A stretch of DNA of 40,593 nt from Candidatus Kapaibacterium sp. (GCA_025455065.1 JALONG010000042.1:1-40593); one strand, 5' to 3'; positions 22,994-32,529 are shown, counted from the stretch's first letter. The notes: a model not told the origin generated them from the sequence alone. Translations and numbers: made by a program.

Positions 22994-23109
22994 CCACGAA
23001 TCGCACGAATCGCACGAATACTCACGAATCAAGGCAATCATAACGTTTTTTTATTCAGCACAACATCAGATTTTCAAGCAAGATTCGTGTCAATTCGTGT
23101 GATTCGTGG
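22994..23109. repeat. Inverted CACGAAT repeat between rfbA and the Spy-like gene
   Basis: CCACGAATCGCACGAAT (22994-23010), followed by further CACGAAT units, is mirrored at 23093-23109 by ATTCGTGTGATTCGTGG with one mismatch over 17 bp. The ~80 bp between them show no gene. Short CACGAAT units also repeat directly within each arm. Confidence 0.8.
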
Positions 23110-23233
23110 ATGAATTTTGTGGTCCTGACCAGATACGAAAATTTTATTCGAGCGCAAAAATACAATGCTTTGGAGAGACGGAAAAGTATAATTGTTCACG
23201 AGACTGAGAAACTTTCCCGTTATACCAAAACAA

Positions 23234-23272
23234 AAGCCCTTCTGTTGGGCAACTATGCCAACAAAAGGGCTT
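23234..23272 (-). terminator. Terminator of the sigma/anti-sigma/Spy-like operon
   Basis: On the minus strand, AAGCCCTTTTGTTGG and CCAACAGAAGGGCTT form a 15-bp stem with one mismatch, followed by TTGTTTT. It lies 26 nt after the stop of the Spy-like gene. Confidence 0.88.
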
Positions 23273-23298
23273 CAAATGAGGATTTTGGGCGGGTGCTT

Positions 23299-23811
23299 CT
23301 ACTTTTTCACCGAATCGCGTTTTGCGTTCATTTTCGAGAGAACTTCGGTTAATTGTTTTTGAAATTTGGACTCAAAAACAAGAAAATCCGCGTATTGTTT
23401 GTCATTCAGCACTTCGCGGCAAGAGCGCAAAAACTCGTTGTTTGCGTCTTGAAGGTGCTTGTGTTTGTCGAGCATCACTTGGGAAAGTTGCTTGATTTTA
23501 TCGCTATTGCCGGAACTTTTGGCTTTTTCGAGTTCGTTAGTCGCGTCTTCAAGCGCTTTGCGGGCTTCTTCGACTTTTTTCTGTTCGGCGTTGTAGCGGA
23601 CGAAGAATTTTTCCGCCGTCGCATCGTCCAAATTCAGCGCTTCGATAAGTTTCAATTTTTTGAGCTGTTCGATTTGCTTTTTCGCCTTGCCGCCGTCTTG
23701 TTTGGGTGGTGTGGGCGCGGCGTTTGCCGAAAAAATACTGAAAGCCGTCATGCCGAAAAGACAAACCAGCGCTGAGAACGCTGAACGGCAACAAAGTCGG
23801 GCAAAAGTCAT
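23299..23811 (-). CDS. Exported Spy/CpxP-like helical protein
   Basis: 170 residues with a signal peptide (hydrophobic ~8-28, cleavage near SANA-AP). The mature protein is almost entirely charged helix, with KKQIEQLKKLKLIEALNLDD, EKFFVRYNAEQKKVEEARKALEDA and FLRSCREVLNDKQYADFLVFE. The L-x-L-x-x-x-x-A-x-x-F and L-x-x-x-Q-Y-x-x-F blocks resemble the LTxxQ motifs of periplasmic Spy/CpxP chaperone-type proteins. It is the last gene of an ECF sigma/anti-sigma operon, 72 bp after the anti-sigma gene, so it is probably part of the response that the sigma factor controls. No metal-binding motif is evident. Confidence 0.8.
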   Translation of the reverse strand: MTFARLCCRSAFSALVCLFGMTAFSIFSANAAPTPPKQDGGKAKKQIEQLKKLKLIEALNLDDATAEKFFVRYNAEQKKVEEARKALEDATNELEKAKSSGNSDKIKQLSQVMLDKHKHLQDANNEFLRSCREVLNDKQYADFLVFESKFQKQLTEVLSKMNAKRDSVKK

Positions 23812-23883
23812 ACGGTCTCCGAGAAATGAAAAGGGAATTGGGCAGTCGTTACAAATTCGTGAGTTTCGGGAATTGTTGGTGAT

Positions 23884-24594
23884 TTACATTTCCGTTATGG
23901 CAGCAGCAATCGTCGCAGCATCTTCATCGCTAATATTGTCCAAAATAGCGGAATTATCAAAATAATCTTGAAACGCCGAGCGGTTCGCCGCAATAGCGCG
24001 TAAGGTTTCCTTGTCGAGCATTCGGCGGGCGACCATTGCTGCGGTTTTGTCGTCGTCGGCAGCATTCGGCGCAGCGACAAGATTATCGCCAAAAGCGTTA
24101 TTTTCCAATGCTGAAGCATCAATTTCGAGATTTGCCAAGCGTTCAATATCTGCCGGTGTCAAAATTGCACTTTCGTTGTTGCGACCGGACGAAAACGTCA
24201 TCCAATCTGCTTGAAATGCTTGCGGAATGGAAATGACCGCTAAAATCACGCACATTGCCAGCGCGGGAACAAAAAATTTCATCAACCGAAACCAATGCGC
24301 ACGGCGCTCCAAATCATGCTGTATCCGCTCTTGCACGTGGACACTAAGATTTTTCAAACGCTGCGATTGTGCGCGGTCTAATGCTTCAAATTCTGCACTC
24401 ACGCCGTCAAAACTTTCTTGAATAAGGCGGAGTTCGTTGGCAAGGTCGGGATACGACGGCAAAGCGGCTTCAAACCGTGCTTTCTCGTCTGCCGATGCCA
24501 ATGTGCCGAAAGCATAATCGGGCAAGAGTGCCTCGACTTCTGCGCGAGCAAGCACCGGAGCGCTTTCGGGGGATGGTACAAATTCGGTATTCAT
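23884..24594 (-). CDS. Anti-sigma factor, single-pass membrane protein
   Basis: 236 residues. The N-terminal cytoplasmic part (1-100) has LLPDYAFGTLASADEKARFEAAL and a helical stretch, like RskA/zinc-less anti-sigma domains: no H-x3-C-x2-C zinc motif is present. One transmembrane helix lies at about 104-124 (LMKFFVPALAMCVILAVISI). The ~110-residue periplasmic part is acidic and has no recognised domain. It lies directly downstream of an ECF sigma gene on the same strand, across a tandem repeat. It likely holds the sigma factor at the membrane until an envelope signal triggers release. Confidence 0.85.
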   Translation of the reverse strand: MNTEFVPSPESAPVLARAEVEALLPDYAFGTLASADEKARFEAALPSYPDLANELRLIQESFDGVSAEFEALDRAQSQRLKNLSVHVQERIQHDLERRAHWFRLMKFFVPALAMCVILAVISIPQAFQADWMTFSSGRNNESAILTPADIERLANLEIDASALENNAFGDNLVAAPNAADDDKTAAMVARRMLDKETLRAIAANRSAFQDYFDNSAILDNISDEDAATIAAAITEM

Positions 24595-24635
24595 GGTGAT
24601 AGTCCAAAAATTTCGCTAAATATATTCTTCAAACC

Positions 24636-24712
24636 CAACAACCAAACACTAAAAACCAACAACTAAAAACCAACAACTAAAAACCAACAACTAAAATCCA
24701 GCAACTAAAAAC
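24636..24712. repeat. 14-bp tandem repeat between the sigma and anti-sigma genes
   Basis: AACTAAAAACCAAC is repeated about five times with small changes (ACACTAAAAACCAAC, three good units, then AACTAAAATCCAGC and AACTAAAAAC). It fills most of the 117-bp gap between the two genes and touches the sigma stop codon. A related unit lies at 6411-6456. Confidence 0.85.
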
Positions 24713-25284
24713 TACTTCTTCTCTGCTTTCAGCAATTCAGCAAGTTTTTTCGCCGCTTGGAAGTAATTTGCTTTTAAGCCGCCGACGCTTGTGCCGGAAA
24801 TTTTCGAGATTTCTTCGTACGAAAGTTCGTCGAAATAGCGCATAATGAAGGTTTGGCGCTGCTTTTCGGGTAACTGCTCCAACATAGATTCAAAGCGGGC
24901 TTTGAAATCATTATTTTCCGTTGCTTGTGCAGGTGTAATGCCGTGGTCGGGTTCAATTTCTTCAACAACGTCCAAGCCGACAAACTGGCGCACTTTCTCT
25001 TTGCGCTTCATGCCGGAACAAACGTTCATCGTGATACGGTAGAGCCACGTCGTAACCGAACTGTCGCCGCGAAAACTCTTGATATTTTTGAGTGCCTTGA
25101 TAAACACGTCCTGCGTTGCATCGTAGGCATCATCGGAGGACTTGAGATAGCGAAGAGCGGTCGCGTAAACGAATTTTTGGTATTTCCGCACGAACTCATT
25201 TGCCGCAGCGCTATTGCTATCGGTTGCTTCGCGCAATGCTGTCAAAAGTGCTTCTTCAGGCTTCACAGATATGGCGTAACTCAT
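24712..25284 (-). CDS. ECF-type RNA polymerase sigma factor
   Basis: 190 residues. Region 2 runs over ~30-95: FVRKYQKFVYATALRYL, DAYDATQDVFIKALKNIKSF and SSVTTWLYRITMNVC. Region 4 is at ~135-185: LPEKQRQTFIMRYFDELSYEEISKISGTS and GGLKANYFQAAKKL. The spacing and the DATQDVF motif are typical of ECF sigma factors. It directs RNA polymerase to stress-response promoters, here probably including its own operon with the anti-sigma and Spy-like genes. The stop abuts the tandem repeat. Upstream is a strong terminator that isolates it from the PAP2 gene. Confidence 0.94.
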   Translation of the reverse strand: MSYAISVKPEEALLTALREATDSNSAAANEFVRKYQKFVYATALRYLKSSDDAYDATQDVFIKALKNIKSFRGDSSVTTWLYRITMNVCSGMKRKEKVRQFVGLDVVEEIEPDHGITPAQATENNDFKARFESMLEQLPEKQRQTFIMRYFDELSYEEISKISGTSVGGLKANYFQAAKKLAELLKAEKK

Positions 25285-25437
25285 GGGTAATTCAGCGAAC
25301 TGTGTTAAACATGGGTAATTTACATCAATTTCGATGAATCTGCGTGAGAAAAAGTTTAATCGGTGCGGGTTTTTTGTAGGGAAATGTTGATACTTTCCTA
25401 GCGGTACGTTTTTGCGAGGTCGCTTTCCACAATGAAA

Positions 25438-25476
25438 AAGCCCTCAACGCAAGAATACACCTTGCGTTGAGGGCTT
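25438..25476 (-). terminator. Strong terminator of the PAP2-related gene
   Basis: A perfect 16-bp stem AAGCCCTCAACGCAAG / CTTGCGTTGAGGGCTT with a 7-nt loop. Read on the minus strand it ends in GGGCTTTTTCATT. It lies about 100 nt after the PAP2-related stop and before the sigma gene. Confidence 0.92.
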
Positions 25477-25576
25477 TGAACACTGTTTGAATACATTGTT
25501 ACCGCAGCAATACTGCCGCGTCATTCCGTGACATCCGCGCTTTTCGTGTCAAAAAAAACTTCCCATAACCACCGCT

Positions 25577-26215
25577 TTAACGCAGCAAATACCGCAACTG
25601 CACGGCAGTGAGGCACAATCCAATAAGCGAACCCACGATAACCTGCGCCGTCGTGTGTTTTCGCAACACCACGCGGGAAGCGCCGACAATCGGCACAAGA
25701 ATAAGCCAAGGAAGCGCTGCCGCACCAAACAAAAATGCCCACGATGCAACTGCTCCGCCGACACCGGTCGCATGAATACTTACTTTCCACCAATGCGTGA
25801 TAATTTGCACAAGCAACGTATTGGTGATAAAACAGAACATCAACCACGTCGCCAACGGCGGTGCATCCAACCAATAAACCAGCGCAAACCCCGCACAGTT
25901 ACTTGCCAAACCGACAATAAACGGTTTTGTGCGCTCTTCCCGCAAATCAAGGTCGAGCGAGCCGACTGCGCCGGAAGCCTTCAAATACACAACATACGCG
26001 GAAATAATCGCCGTTGTGGTCAGAAGGCAAATGCCCCAAATAAGCCATTTGCGGTCTGCCGGAAGCGTCGTGTCGCGCAGCATGATTGCCGAGAAGGTGA
26101 ACACAGGCAGTACCACAGGGCTGAATACCGCCGAGACCAGTTGGGAAGCGTAATACACGGCTTTTTTCATAACACCCGCGTCAGAACTTGGATTGAGTAG
26201 CGTACTTGCCATCAT
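25577..26215 (-). CDS. PAP2-superfamily-related membrane protein
   Basis: 212 residues with six or so hydrophobic helices. Conserved blocks resemble the PAP2 phosphatase core: HWWKVSIHATGVGG near 140-153 (in place of P-S-G-H) and SRVVLRKHTTAQVIVG near 179-194 (SR-x5-H, with Gln in the usual Asp position). The catalytic His is therefore present, but the third acidic residue is not. Members act on lipid phosphates such as undecaprenyl pyrophosphate or phosphatidic acid. Activity here is uncertain. ATG 26170 is an alternative start that omits a 15-residue hydrophilic leader. It is transcribed alone, with its own terminator. Confidence 0.8.
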   Translation of the reverse strand: MMASTLLNPSSDAGVMKKAVYYASQLVSAVFSPVVLPVFTFSAIMLRDTTLPADRKWLIWGICLLTTTAIISAYVVYLKASGAVGSLDLDLREERTKPFIVGLASNCAGFALVYWLDAPPLATWLMFCFITNTLLVQIITHWWKVSIHATGVGGAVASWAFLFGAAALPWLILVPIVGASRVVLRKHTTAQVIVGSLIGLCLTAVQLRYLLR

Positions 26216-26395
26216 AAAGGGACAAGAATGTGAAGAAAACGGTTATTTCGGCAAGTACAGTATAATGATTTTGGCGGACATAGCATTGGTTTGTGCGTGT
26301 TACCATTTCGTAAATGCTTTCCGCCGCCTGCTCTACCGCCACCACGAAAGATATGGTGAAGCGGTAGGACGAGAAGTACACAACTCAAAAATGGC

Positions 26396-29300
26396 TTACA
26401 CGCTTCCCACAGCCTGAAGACTCTCCACTTGATTCCCCATGTAGCTCTCCATCGGTGGGCAAGCACACACCAAATTGCGGTCGCCGTAGGTGCTGTTGAT
26501 GCGTCCCACAGTGGGCCAAAACTTGCGTTCACGTACCCATGCAAGCGGGTATGCGGCTTCTTGGCGGGTGTAATTATGCGCCCAATTATCCGCCGAAGTA
26601 ACGTGCGCCGTGTGCGGAGCGTTTTTGAGAACGTTGTCGGTTTTGTCCGCTTTGCCTTCTTCGATTGCTGCTATTTCACGGCGAATACTGAGCATTGCCT
26701 CGCAAAAGCGGTCAAGCTCTTCCAACGATTCGCTTTCCGTCGGCTCGACCATGATTGTTCCCGGAACGGGGAAAGAAAGCGTCGGTGCATGAAAACCGTA
26801 GTCCATAAGCCGCTTTGCAACGTCTTCCGCTTCTACGCCGGCGGTACGCTTGAAATCGCGCAAATCGAAAATGAGTTCGTGTGCGGCGCGTCCGTTTTCG
26901 CCGGAATACAGCACCGGATAATGCTTTTCCAAGCGGGCTTTGATGTAATTCGCGTTCAAAATTGCCACTTCCGTTGCCCGCGTTAAGCCTGCACCGCCCA
27001 TCATGCGAATATAGGCATACGAAATGAGCAAAATAGACGCGCTACCCCAAGGAGCAGCCGAAACAGCAGGAATGGCGCTATCGCTGCCGATATTCACCAC
27101 TGCATGACCGGGCAAAAACGGTGCTAAATGCGACGCAACGCAAATCGGTCCCATGCCCGGACCACCGCCACCGTGCGGGATGCAGAAGGTTTTGTGTAAG
27201 TTCAAATGGCACACGTCCGCACCAATCATTGCGGGGCTGGTCAGACCGACTTGCGCGTTCATATTTGCGCCGTCCATATAGACCTGTCCGCCGTAACTAT
27301 GCACAAGGTCGCATATTTCCTTGATGGTAGATTCAAACACGCCGTGCGTGGAAGGATACGTTACCATGAGCGCTGCAAGATTGTCTTTGTGCTGCTCGGC
27401 TTTAGCGCGAAGGTCGTCCATATTGATATTTCCTCGTTCATCCACACCGACAACCACAACGTTCATTCCCGCCATGACTGCCGAAGCAGGATTTGTGCCG
27501 TGTGCAGAGGATGGAATAAGGGCGATGTCGCGGTGTGCCTGTCCGCGTGAGCGGTGGTAGGCGCGTATCGTAAGCAAACCGGCGTACTCGCCTTGCGCTC
27601 CGGCATTCGGTTGAAGCGACACATCGGCAAAGCCCGTAATTTCACACAATGCGTTTTCAAGTTCTTTGAAAATGCGCTGGTAGCCTTGCGTTTGGTCGAG
27701 TGGTGCGAAAGGATGCAATGCACCAAATTCCGCCCATGTTACGGGAATCATCTCGGTTGTGGCGTTCAATTTCATCGTGCAAGAACCCAGCGCAATCATC
27801 GAATGAGCCAGCGACAAATCTTTGTTTTCGAGGTGCTTCACATAGCGCAACATCTCGTGTTCGGAGTGGTAGCGGTTAAACACAGGATGCGTCAGATAGC
27901 CGGATTCACGCTTCAGCGCCGGCGGAAAGTGCGTCAAATCCGCTTGTTGCGCGAGGTCATCAAACCCGATGCGTGATAAATCGCGTCCGGTGGCTTTTGC
28001 AAAGCAGACAAGGATAATTTGAATATCGTTGAAGGTCGTGGTTTCATCCAGCGAAATGCCTACAAACGGCTTTGGAGCGTCATCCGGCGAATAGCGGAAG
28101 TTCATGCCGTGCGTGAGAGCAAATTTGCGGATATTGTCTTTCGTGCTGGCGTATTCAAACGAAACGGTCAGCGTGTCGAACCAATAATCGTTTGCCAGCG
28201 AAAAACCTAACTTCACGAGGCTTTTTGCTAAAAGTGTTGTGAGAGCATGAATCCTTGAGGCGATAGATTTAATGCCGCTTGCACCGTGATAGACCGCATA
28301 CATCGCCGCCATATTTGCTAGTAGCGCCTGTGCCGTGCAGATATTGCTCGTGGCTTTGTCGCGTTTGATATGCTGTTCGCGGGTTTGAAGCGCCATGCGG
28401 TAAGCAACGCCGCCTTGAGCATCAATCGAAACGCCGATAATGCGCCCGGGCAAAAGCCGCTTGTATTCTTCTTTCGTAGCAAAAAATGCCGCGTGAGGAC
28501 CGCCGTAACCCATGGGAACACCAAAGCGTTGCGCAGAGCCGACTGCTATGTCTGCACCAAATTCACCCGGCGGCGTAAGCAAAGCAAGGCTCATCAAATC
28601 TGCTGCCACACACACCATTGCGTGATGCTCATGTGCTGCGTCACAAAAAGCGCGGTAATCATAGACCTCCCCGTTGACGGTCGGATATTGCAGCACAGCA
28701 CCGAAAATGCGCGGGTTTTTCTCCCAATTCAGCGTCGTGTGGTCGCCAATCAAAACCTCGATTTCAAGCGGCTCACAGCGCGTTTTGAGAACATCAATCG
28801 TCTGCGGCAAACATTCTTCCGACACAAAAAGGACGTTGGCGTTATTCTGAACAGATTCTTTCGTCCGCGCCGCGTACATAAGGTGCATAGCCTCTGCCGC
28901 TGCCGTTGCTTCGTCCAACAGTGATGCGTTGGCAATTTCGAGTTTGGTGAGGTCAATAATCATCGTTTGGAAGTTCAAAAGCGATTCCAAGCGCCCTTGC
29001 GCGATTTCGGCTTGGTAGGGAGTGTATTGCGTGTACCAACCCGGATTTTCCAGCACATTGCGCAAAATCACAGGCGGCGTGATACAATTCGCATAGCCCA
29101 TGCCGATATACGATTTGAAAATTTTATTTTCCTGCGCGAGGCTCTTCAAATCTGCCAAAAACTCGTGTTCCGTTTGCGCCGGAGCGAGGCGGAGCGGCTG
29201 TTTGAGGCGGATGCTTTCAGGAACAGTTTCCCGAATCAATGTTTCGAGCGAATCCACACCGATAGCGGCGCACATAGCGGCTTGTTCTTCGGCGTTGGGT

Positions 29301-29428
29301 CCGATGTGGCGGTTGGCAAAAACGTCGAAGTTGCTCAAGACGGGATTGTGACTGTGTTTACCATTGGTGGAAGAAAGCGGGTTTACAAGCGGAGCAGGAG
29401 TCTGGGAAGGGCGGAGTGTAGAGTTCAT
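26396..29428 (-). CDS. gcvP: Glycine dehydrogenase (decarboxylating), P protein of the glycine cleavage system
   Basis: 1010 residues as a single polypeptide (both halves fused, unlike the split gcvPA/gcvPB form). The first half starts [16 protein letters not shown] and has [17 protein letters not shown] and [19 protein letters not shown]. The second half has [14 protein letters not shown] and the pyridoxal-phosphate lysine in [18 protein letters not shown]. It decarboxylates glycine and passes aminomethyl to the lipoyl H protein. The N-terminus has a ~45-residue Pro/Ser/Asn-rich extension. ATG 29428 is preferred over the upstream frame start. gcvT and gcvH are not in this window, so the complex is assembled from separate loci. 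Confidence 0.97.
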   Translation of the reverse strand: MNSTLRPSQTPAPLVNPLSSTNGKHSHNPVLSNFDVFANRHIGPNAEEQAAMCAAIGVDSLETLIRETVPESIRLKQPLRLAPAQTEHEFLADLKSLAQENKIFKSYIGMGYANCITPPVILRNVLENPGWYTQYTPYQAEIAQGRLESLLNFQTMIIDLTKLEIANASLLDEATAAAEAMHLMYAARTKESVQNNANVLFVSEECLPQTIDVLKTRCEPLEIEVLIGDHTTLNWEKNPRIFGAVLQYPTVNGEVYDYRAFCDAAHEHHAMVCVAADLMSLALLTPPGEFGADIAVGSAQRFGVPMGYGGPHAAFFATKEEYKRLLPGRIIGVSIDAQGGVAYRMALQTREQHIKRDKATSNICTAQALLANMAAMYAVYHGASGIKSIASRIHALTTLLAKSLVKLGFSLANDYWFDTLTVSFEYASTKDNIRKFALTHGMNFRYSPDDAPKPFVGISLDETTTFNDIQIILVCFAKATGRDLSRIGFDDLAQQADLTHFPPALKRESGYLTHPVFNRYHSEHEMLRYVKHLENKDLSLAHSMIALGSCTMKLNATTEMIPVTWAEFGALHPFAPLDQTQGYQRIFKELENALCEITGFADVSLQPNAGAQGEYAGLLTIRAYHRSRGQAHRDIALIPSSAHGTNPASAVMAGMNVVVVGVDERGNINMDDLRAKAEQHKDNLAALMVTYPSTHGVFESTIKEICDLVHSYGGQVYMDGANMNAQVGLTSPAMIGADVCHLNLHKTFCIPHGGGGPGMGPICVASHLAPFLPGHAVVNIGSDSAIPAVSAAPWGSASILLISYAYIRMMGGAGLTRATEVAILNANYIKARLEKHYPVLYSGENGRAAHELIFDLRDFKRTAGVEAEDVAKRLMDYGFHAPTLSFPVPGTIMVEPTESESLEELDRFCEAMLSIRREIAAIEEGKADKTDNVLKNAPHTAHVTSADNWAHNYTRQEAAYPLAWVRERKFWPTVGRINSTYGDRNLVCACPPMESYMGNQVESLQAVGSV

Positions 29429-29774
29429 CGGGGTTTTGGAGGTTTTGTACAACAAATGTTTTCAATCATTGTGCATTGTCATCACTACAAAAATAGGACT
29501 TTTTGCGTAATCAACCGCATTAACACGCAAAGGAGGTGAAAAAGTTCGGTAAGCATTGAGAATTTAGACTGAAAACGGTCAAAACTACACTGATAAGTGA
29601 ACGCCGCACTCAGCCTGTGCCGCAAGTATTTGTCATAGCTTTCGTGGCACAGACACTCTTCTCTGTGCTTCTTGTAGAACCGTACAAAACCTTACTATGC
29701 CAAATATCCAGCCTGTTGAATCAAAATAAATCCGTGCAGTTCCGCGTAATCCGCGTAATCCGCGTAATCCGTGT
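29429..29774. other. Intergenic region with a hairpin and a CCGCGTAAT tandem repeat
   Basis: No gene seen. A hairpin GCACAGA / TCTGTGC lies at 29647-29668 and belongs to the GTGGCACAGA palindrome family also seen at 32530-32611. Three direct copies of CCGCGTAAT occupy 29742-29768, adjacent to the end of the YkgJ-like gene. AAAGGAGGTG at 29529-29538 looks like a ribosome-binding site, but only a 7-codon frame follows. Confidence 0.65.
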
Positions 29775-30041
29775 CTAAAAGTCGTCATGCGGCGCAGTAA
29801 GGTTTTCCCATGTTGCCAAAATTTTCATCGCCTCCTTATCACTGCTTCCGCACATTTCTTCCGACGGCATGAGGTTTTGGCAAACAAGCGGGCGCTCAGG
29901 TTTACCGAAAAGTTTGCAGCGATTATCGTCTGTAAGTTGGACGCAGCGCACTCCGGCGGGTTTTCCGCTCGGCATACCGGGTATAGGCGATGTAATAGAA
30001 GGCGCTATACAACAAGCGCCGCAGCCGATTCGGCAGGTCAT
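29775..30041 (-). CDS. YkgJ-family cysteine-cluster protein
   Basis: 88 residues with cysteines in the family pattern: CRIGCGACC at 3-11, RCVQL near 32, [18 protein letters not shown] at about 40-57, and a late Cys at ~64. Such clusters bind zinc or an iron-sulphur centre. No reaction is established. The P-I-P-G-M-P segment after the first cluster (18-23) is also typical. The gene is divergent from ilvA, with about 200 bp between the starts. Confidence 0.88.
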   Translation of the reverse strand: MTCRIGCGACCIAPSITSPIPGMPSGKPAGVRCVQLTDDNRCKLFGKPERPLVCQNLMPSEEMCGSSDKEAMKILATWENLTAPHDDF

Positions 30042-30238
30042 AAGTGTTGGTTAATGTGGATGTGGAAATGTACATCTTTGTCTGATTCACGTGATTCTTA
30101 CAAACTTTCTGCGGTTTTTTCTCTTTTGCAAGAACTTTCTTGCGTATTTTCGCGGTTGTGTGTTCGTGTTTGCTTTGCCTTTGCATTGTAAACAATTCCC
30201 CGTTTGTTCTTGTTTCACCTCTATTTGAGCATGGTATT

Positions 30239-31606
30239 ATGGCAAGTTCGACAAAAAAAACAACTCTTTCTGCAAAAACTACGACAAAAAGCAAAGTAAA
30301 ATCTTTGCTTGTGAAAGATAATGAAAAAAAATCTACAAAAAACTCTGTAAAAAATTCTGTAAAAAATGACACGGAAGACTTGCCCATTACCGTGAGTTTC
30401 AAAGACATTGAAACCGCACGGGAAGCCATTCGGCGCTATGTGCATGAGACTCCGTGCGAAATGTCGGAGCGGCTTTCGATGATGACGGGCTGCAAGCTGC
30501 ATTTGAAGCTGGAAAATCTCCAAATGACGGCTTCCTACAAAGAGCGCGGCTCGTTGAACAAAATTTTGCGCTTGACCGATAAAGAGCGTAAAGCTGGCGT
30601 AATTGCTGCGTCGGCGGGGAATCATGCGCAAGGTGTTGCCTACGCGGCAGAGCGCAACGGCATCCGCGCAACGATTGTCATGCCCGAAACTACGCCGCTT
30701 GCGAAGGTGCGCGGTACGCAAGAATTTAACGCGGAAGTGATTCTACATGGAAGCGGCTATGATGATGCCTTCGGGCGGGCAATGGAACTCCAAAAAGAGC
30801 ATGGATACTCGTTTATTCACGCTTTCGACGACCCGCTTATTATCGCCGGACAAGGCACGGTGGGCTTGGAACTCTTGGAGCAAAACCCATATTTGGACAC
30901 CGTTGTTGTGCCGGTCGGCGGGGGCGGTTTAATTGCCGGTATTGCAATCGCCATGAAGGAAATCAACCCGAAAATTCGCTTGATTGGCGTAGAAGCCGAA
31001 CAAGTACCCAGCATGAAAACAAGCGTTGCAAACGGGCGCATCACCGAAGTTGAGCGGGCAAGCACGATTGCGGACGGCATTGCGGTTGCGAAAGTCGGGC
31101 GGCATACTTTCCCGATTGTGCAAAAGTATGTGGACGATATAGTTACGGTGAACGAGGAAGAAATCGCCAACGCAATTATGGTCTTGCTGGAACGCGAAAA
31201 AACGCTGGTCGAAGGCTCGGGAGCTGCGGGGTTTGCGGCGGTGTACAACAACAAAATTTCAGGCATTGAAGGCAAGCGTGTTGCGGTGGTCGTTACGGGC
31301 GGTAACATTGACATTACGATTTTGTCGAAGATTTTGGAGCGCGGTTTGGCAAAAGACGGGCGTTTGGCGAATTTGAAGGTCATCGTGCCGGACAAACCCG
31401 GAAGCATTGCAGAAATTGCTGCGATTGTCGCAAAACACCGTGCAAATGTTCTGAACATCGCTCACGACCGTGTGTTCACGGCAGCAAGTTTGCGCGAAAC
31501 CGAAGTCGAGTTTTTGCTCGAAACAAAAGGACACGCCCACGTGAAGGAAATTGTCAAAGAAATTGCTGCGAAAAAATTTCATGTTACGTTGGAAAAGCCC
31601 GCGTAA
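30239..31606 (+). CDS. ilvA: Threonine ammonia-lyase (threonine dehydratase)
   Basis: 455 residues. Converts threonine to 2-oxobutanoate, the entry to isoleucine synthesis. The PLP lysine is K101 in TASYKERGSLNK. The phosphate-binding loop is PVGGGGLIAGIA, and SAGNHAQGVA and GSGAAGFAAVY are conserved. A single C-terminal ACT domain (~375-455; LKVIVPDKPGSIAEIAAIVA) marks the shorter form. Residues 1-45 form an unusual Lys/Ser/Thr/Asn-rich extension with repeated NSVKN. The family domain begins near VSFKDIETAREAI. I kept ATG 30239 because no other ATG precedes the domain closely. The upstream hydrophobic frame extension is unlike any relative. Confidence 0.94.
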   Translation: MASSTKKTTLSAKTTTKSKVKSLLVKDNEKKSTKNSVKNSVKNDTEDLPITVSFKDIETAREAIRRYVHETPCEMSERLSMMTGCKLHLKLENLQMTASYKERGSLNKILRLTDKERKAGVIAASAGNHAQGVAYAAERNGIRATIVMPETTPLAKVRGTQEFNAEVILHGSGYDDAFGRAMELQKEHGYSFIHAFDDPLIIAGQGTVGLELLEQNPYLDTVVVPVGGGGLIAGIAIAMKEINPKIRLIGVEAEQVPSMKTSVANGRITEVERASTIADGIAVAKVGRHTFPIVQKYVDDIVTVNEEEIANAIMVLLEREKTLVEGSGAAGFAAVYNNKISGIEGKRVAVVVTGGNIDITILSKILERGLAKDGRLANLKVIVPDKPGSIAEIAAIVAKHRANVLNIAHDRVFTAASLRETEVEFLLETKGHAHVKEIVKEIAAKKFHVTLEKPA

Positions 31607-31651
31607 AGACTGTGTTTTACAATCATATTTTCATCATGGTAACTGTTCAGG

Positions 31652-31798
31652 GCTTCGACGCAGATTGTCATGATTGAACAGATTGCGCAGATTTTGAGAT
31701 GTTTCCACACTTGTTTCCAATTGTTGGCTGTCCAAAAAAAATCCTGATAATCCATTCAATCATGATAATCTGCGTCAAAAATTTTTGACCTAAACAGG
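31652..31798. repeat. Bipartite inverted repeat, copy B
   Basis: Left arm CTTCGACGCAGATTGTCATG continuing into GATTGAACAGATTGCGCAGATTTTG; right arm AATCATGATAATCTGCGTCA followed by AAAATTTTTGACCTAAACAG. It is the same layout as 4117-4336 with a shorter centre and no palindrome insert. It sits between ilvA and the FAH-family gene. Confidence 0.75.
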
Positions 31799-31819
31799 TA
31801 CTCACCATCTCACCAAACT

Positions 31820-32506
31820 ATGCTACACACCAATTTTGTTTTTACCGACGGCACAACTCTTGAAGCCGGAACGATTTACGGTATCGGAAAAAATTACGCC
31901 GCACACGCCCGTGAGATGGGCGGTGAAGTTCCTGCTTCTCCGATGATTTTTCTCAAGCCGCCAGCCGCCTTGCTTGCAGACGGCGGAACGGTTATCTGTC
32001 CTGATTTTTCTCACAATCTGCACCATGAAGTAGAAATGGTCGTGGTCATCGGGGAAGATTGTACCGATGTGCCTGCAAACAAGGCACAAAGCGTGATTGC
32101 GGGATACGGTTTGGGGTTGGATATGACGCTCCGCGATATTCAAAACGCCGCCAAGCAACAAGGTTCGCCATGGGCTGTGGCGAAGGGTTTTCGCACCTCT
32201 GCACCGATTTCGCGTATTCTTCCCTCGTCGCTCTTTACGCATATTCCCGATTTTGAATTGGAACTTTCGGTAAACGGTGCGGTGCGGCAAAAAAGCAATA
32301 CGACATTCATGGAACGCAGCGTGGAAACACTCGTTGAGTATTTGTCTTCAGTGTTTACCTTGCGCAAAGGCGATTGTATTTTCACCGGAACGCCAGAAGG
32401 CGTTGGGCAGGTTGTTGCGGGAGACAGGCTTGAAGCCATGATGAAACCGACCGAAGGTATTCTTGCGGCGGCGCAGACGCTTGCGCTTTCGGTGAAGGTG
32501 GCGTGA
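31820..32506 (+). CDS. Fumarylacetoacetate hydrolase (FAH)-family protein
   Basis: 228 residues of the single-domain FAH fold. YGIGKNYAAHAREMG at ~20-34 starts the domain. The metal site is HHEVEMVVVIGEDC (two Glu) with Asp in GYGLGLDMTLRDIQ. SPWAVAKGFRTSAPI and IFTGTPEGVGQV complete the pattern. Members cleave C-C bonds of acylpyruvates or decarboxylate oxaloacetate. The exact substrate is not readable, but the length fits acylpyruvase (FAHD1/YcgM-like) enzymes. It is preceded by a repeat and followed by a palindrome, so it is probably monocistronic. Confidence 0.9.
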   Translation: MLHTNFVFTDGTTLEAGTIYGIGKNYAAHAREMGGEVPASPMIFLKPPAALLADGGTVICPDFSHNLHHEVEMVVVIGEDCTDVPANKAQSVIAGYGLGLDMTLRDIQNAAKQQGSPWAVAKGFRTSAPISRILPSSLFTHIPDFELELSVNGAVRQKSNTTFMERSVETLVEYLSSVFTLRKGDCIFTGTPEGVGQVVAGDRLEAMMKPTEGILAAAQTLALSVKVA

Positions 32507-32529
32507 TAGTCGAACCATGAAAAATTCTT

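Noticed and set aside
25655-26200. 181-aa plus-strand frame over the PAP2-related gene
   Set aside because: Very Arg/Gln/Asn-rich shadow of a membrane-protein gene on the opposite strand.
29529-29558. Ribosome-binding-site-like AAAGGAGGTG
   Set aside because: Only a 7-codon frame follows and it has no conserved context; most genes here do not use strong Shine-Dalgarno sites.
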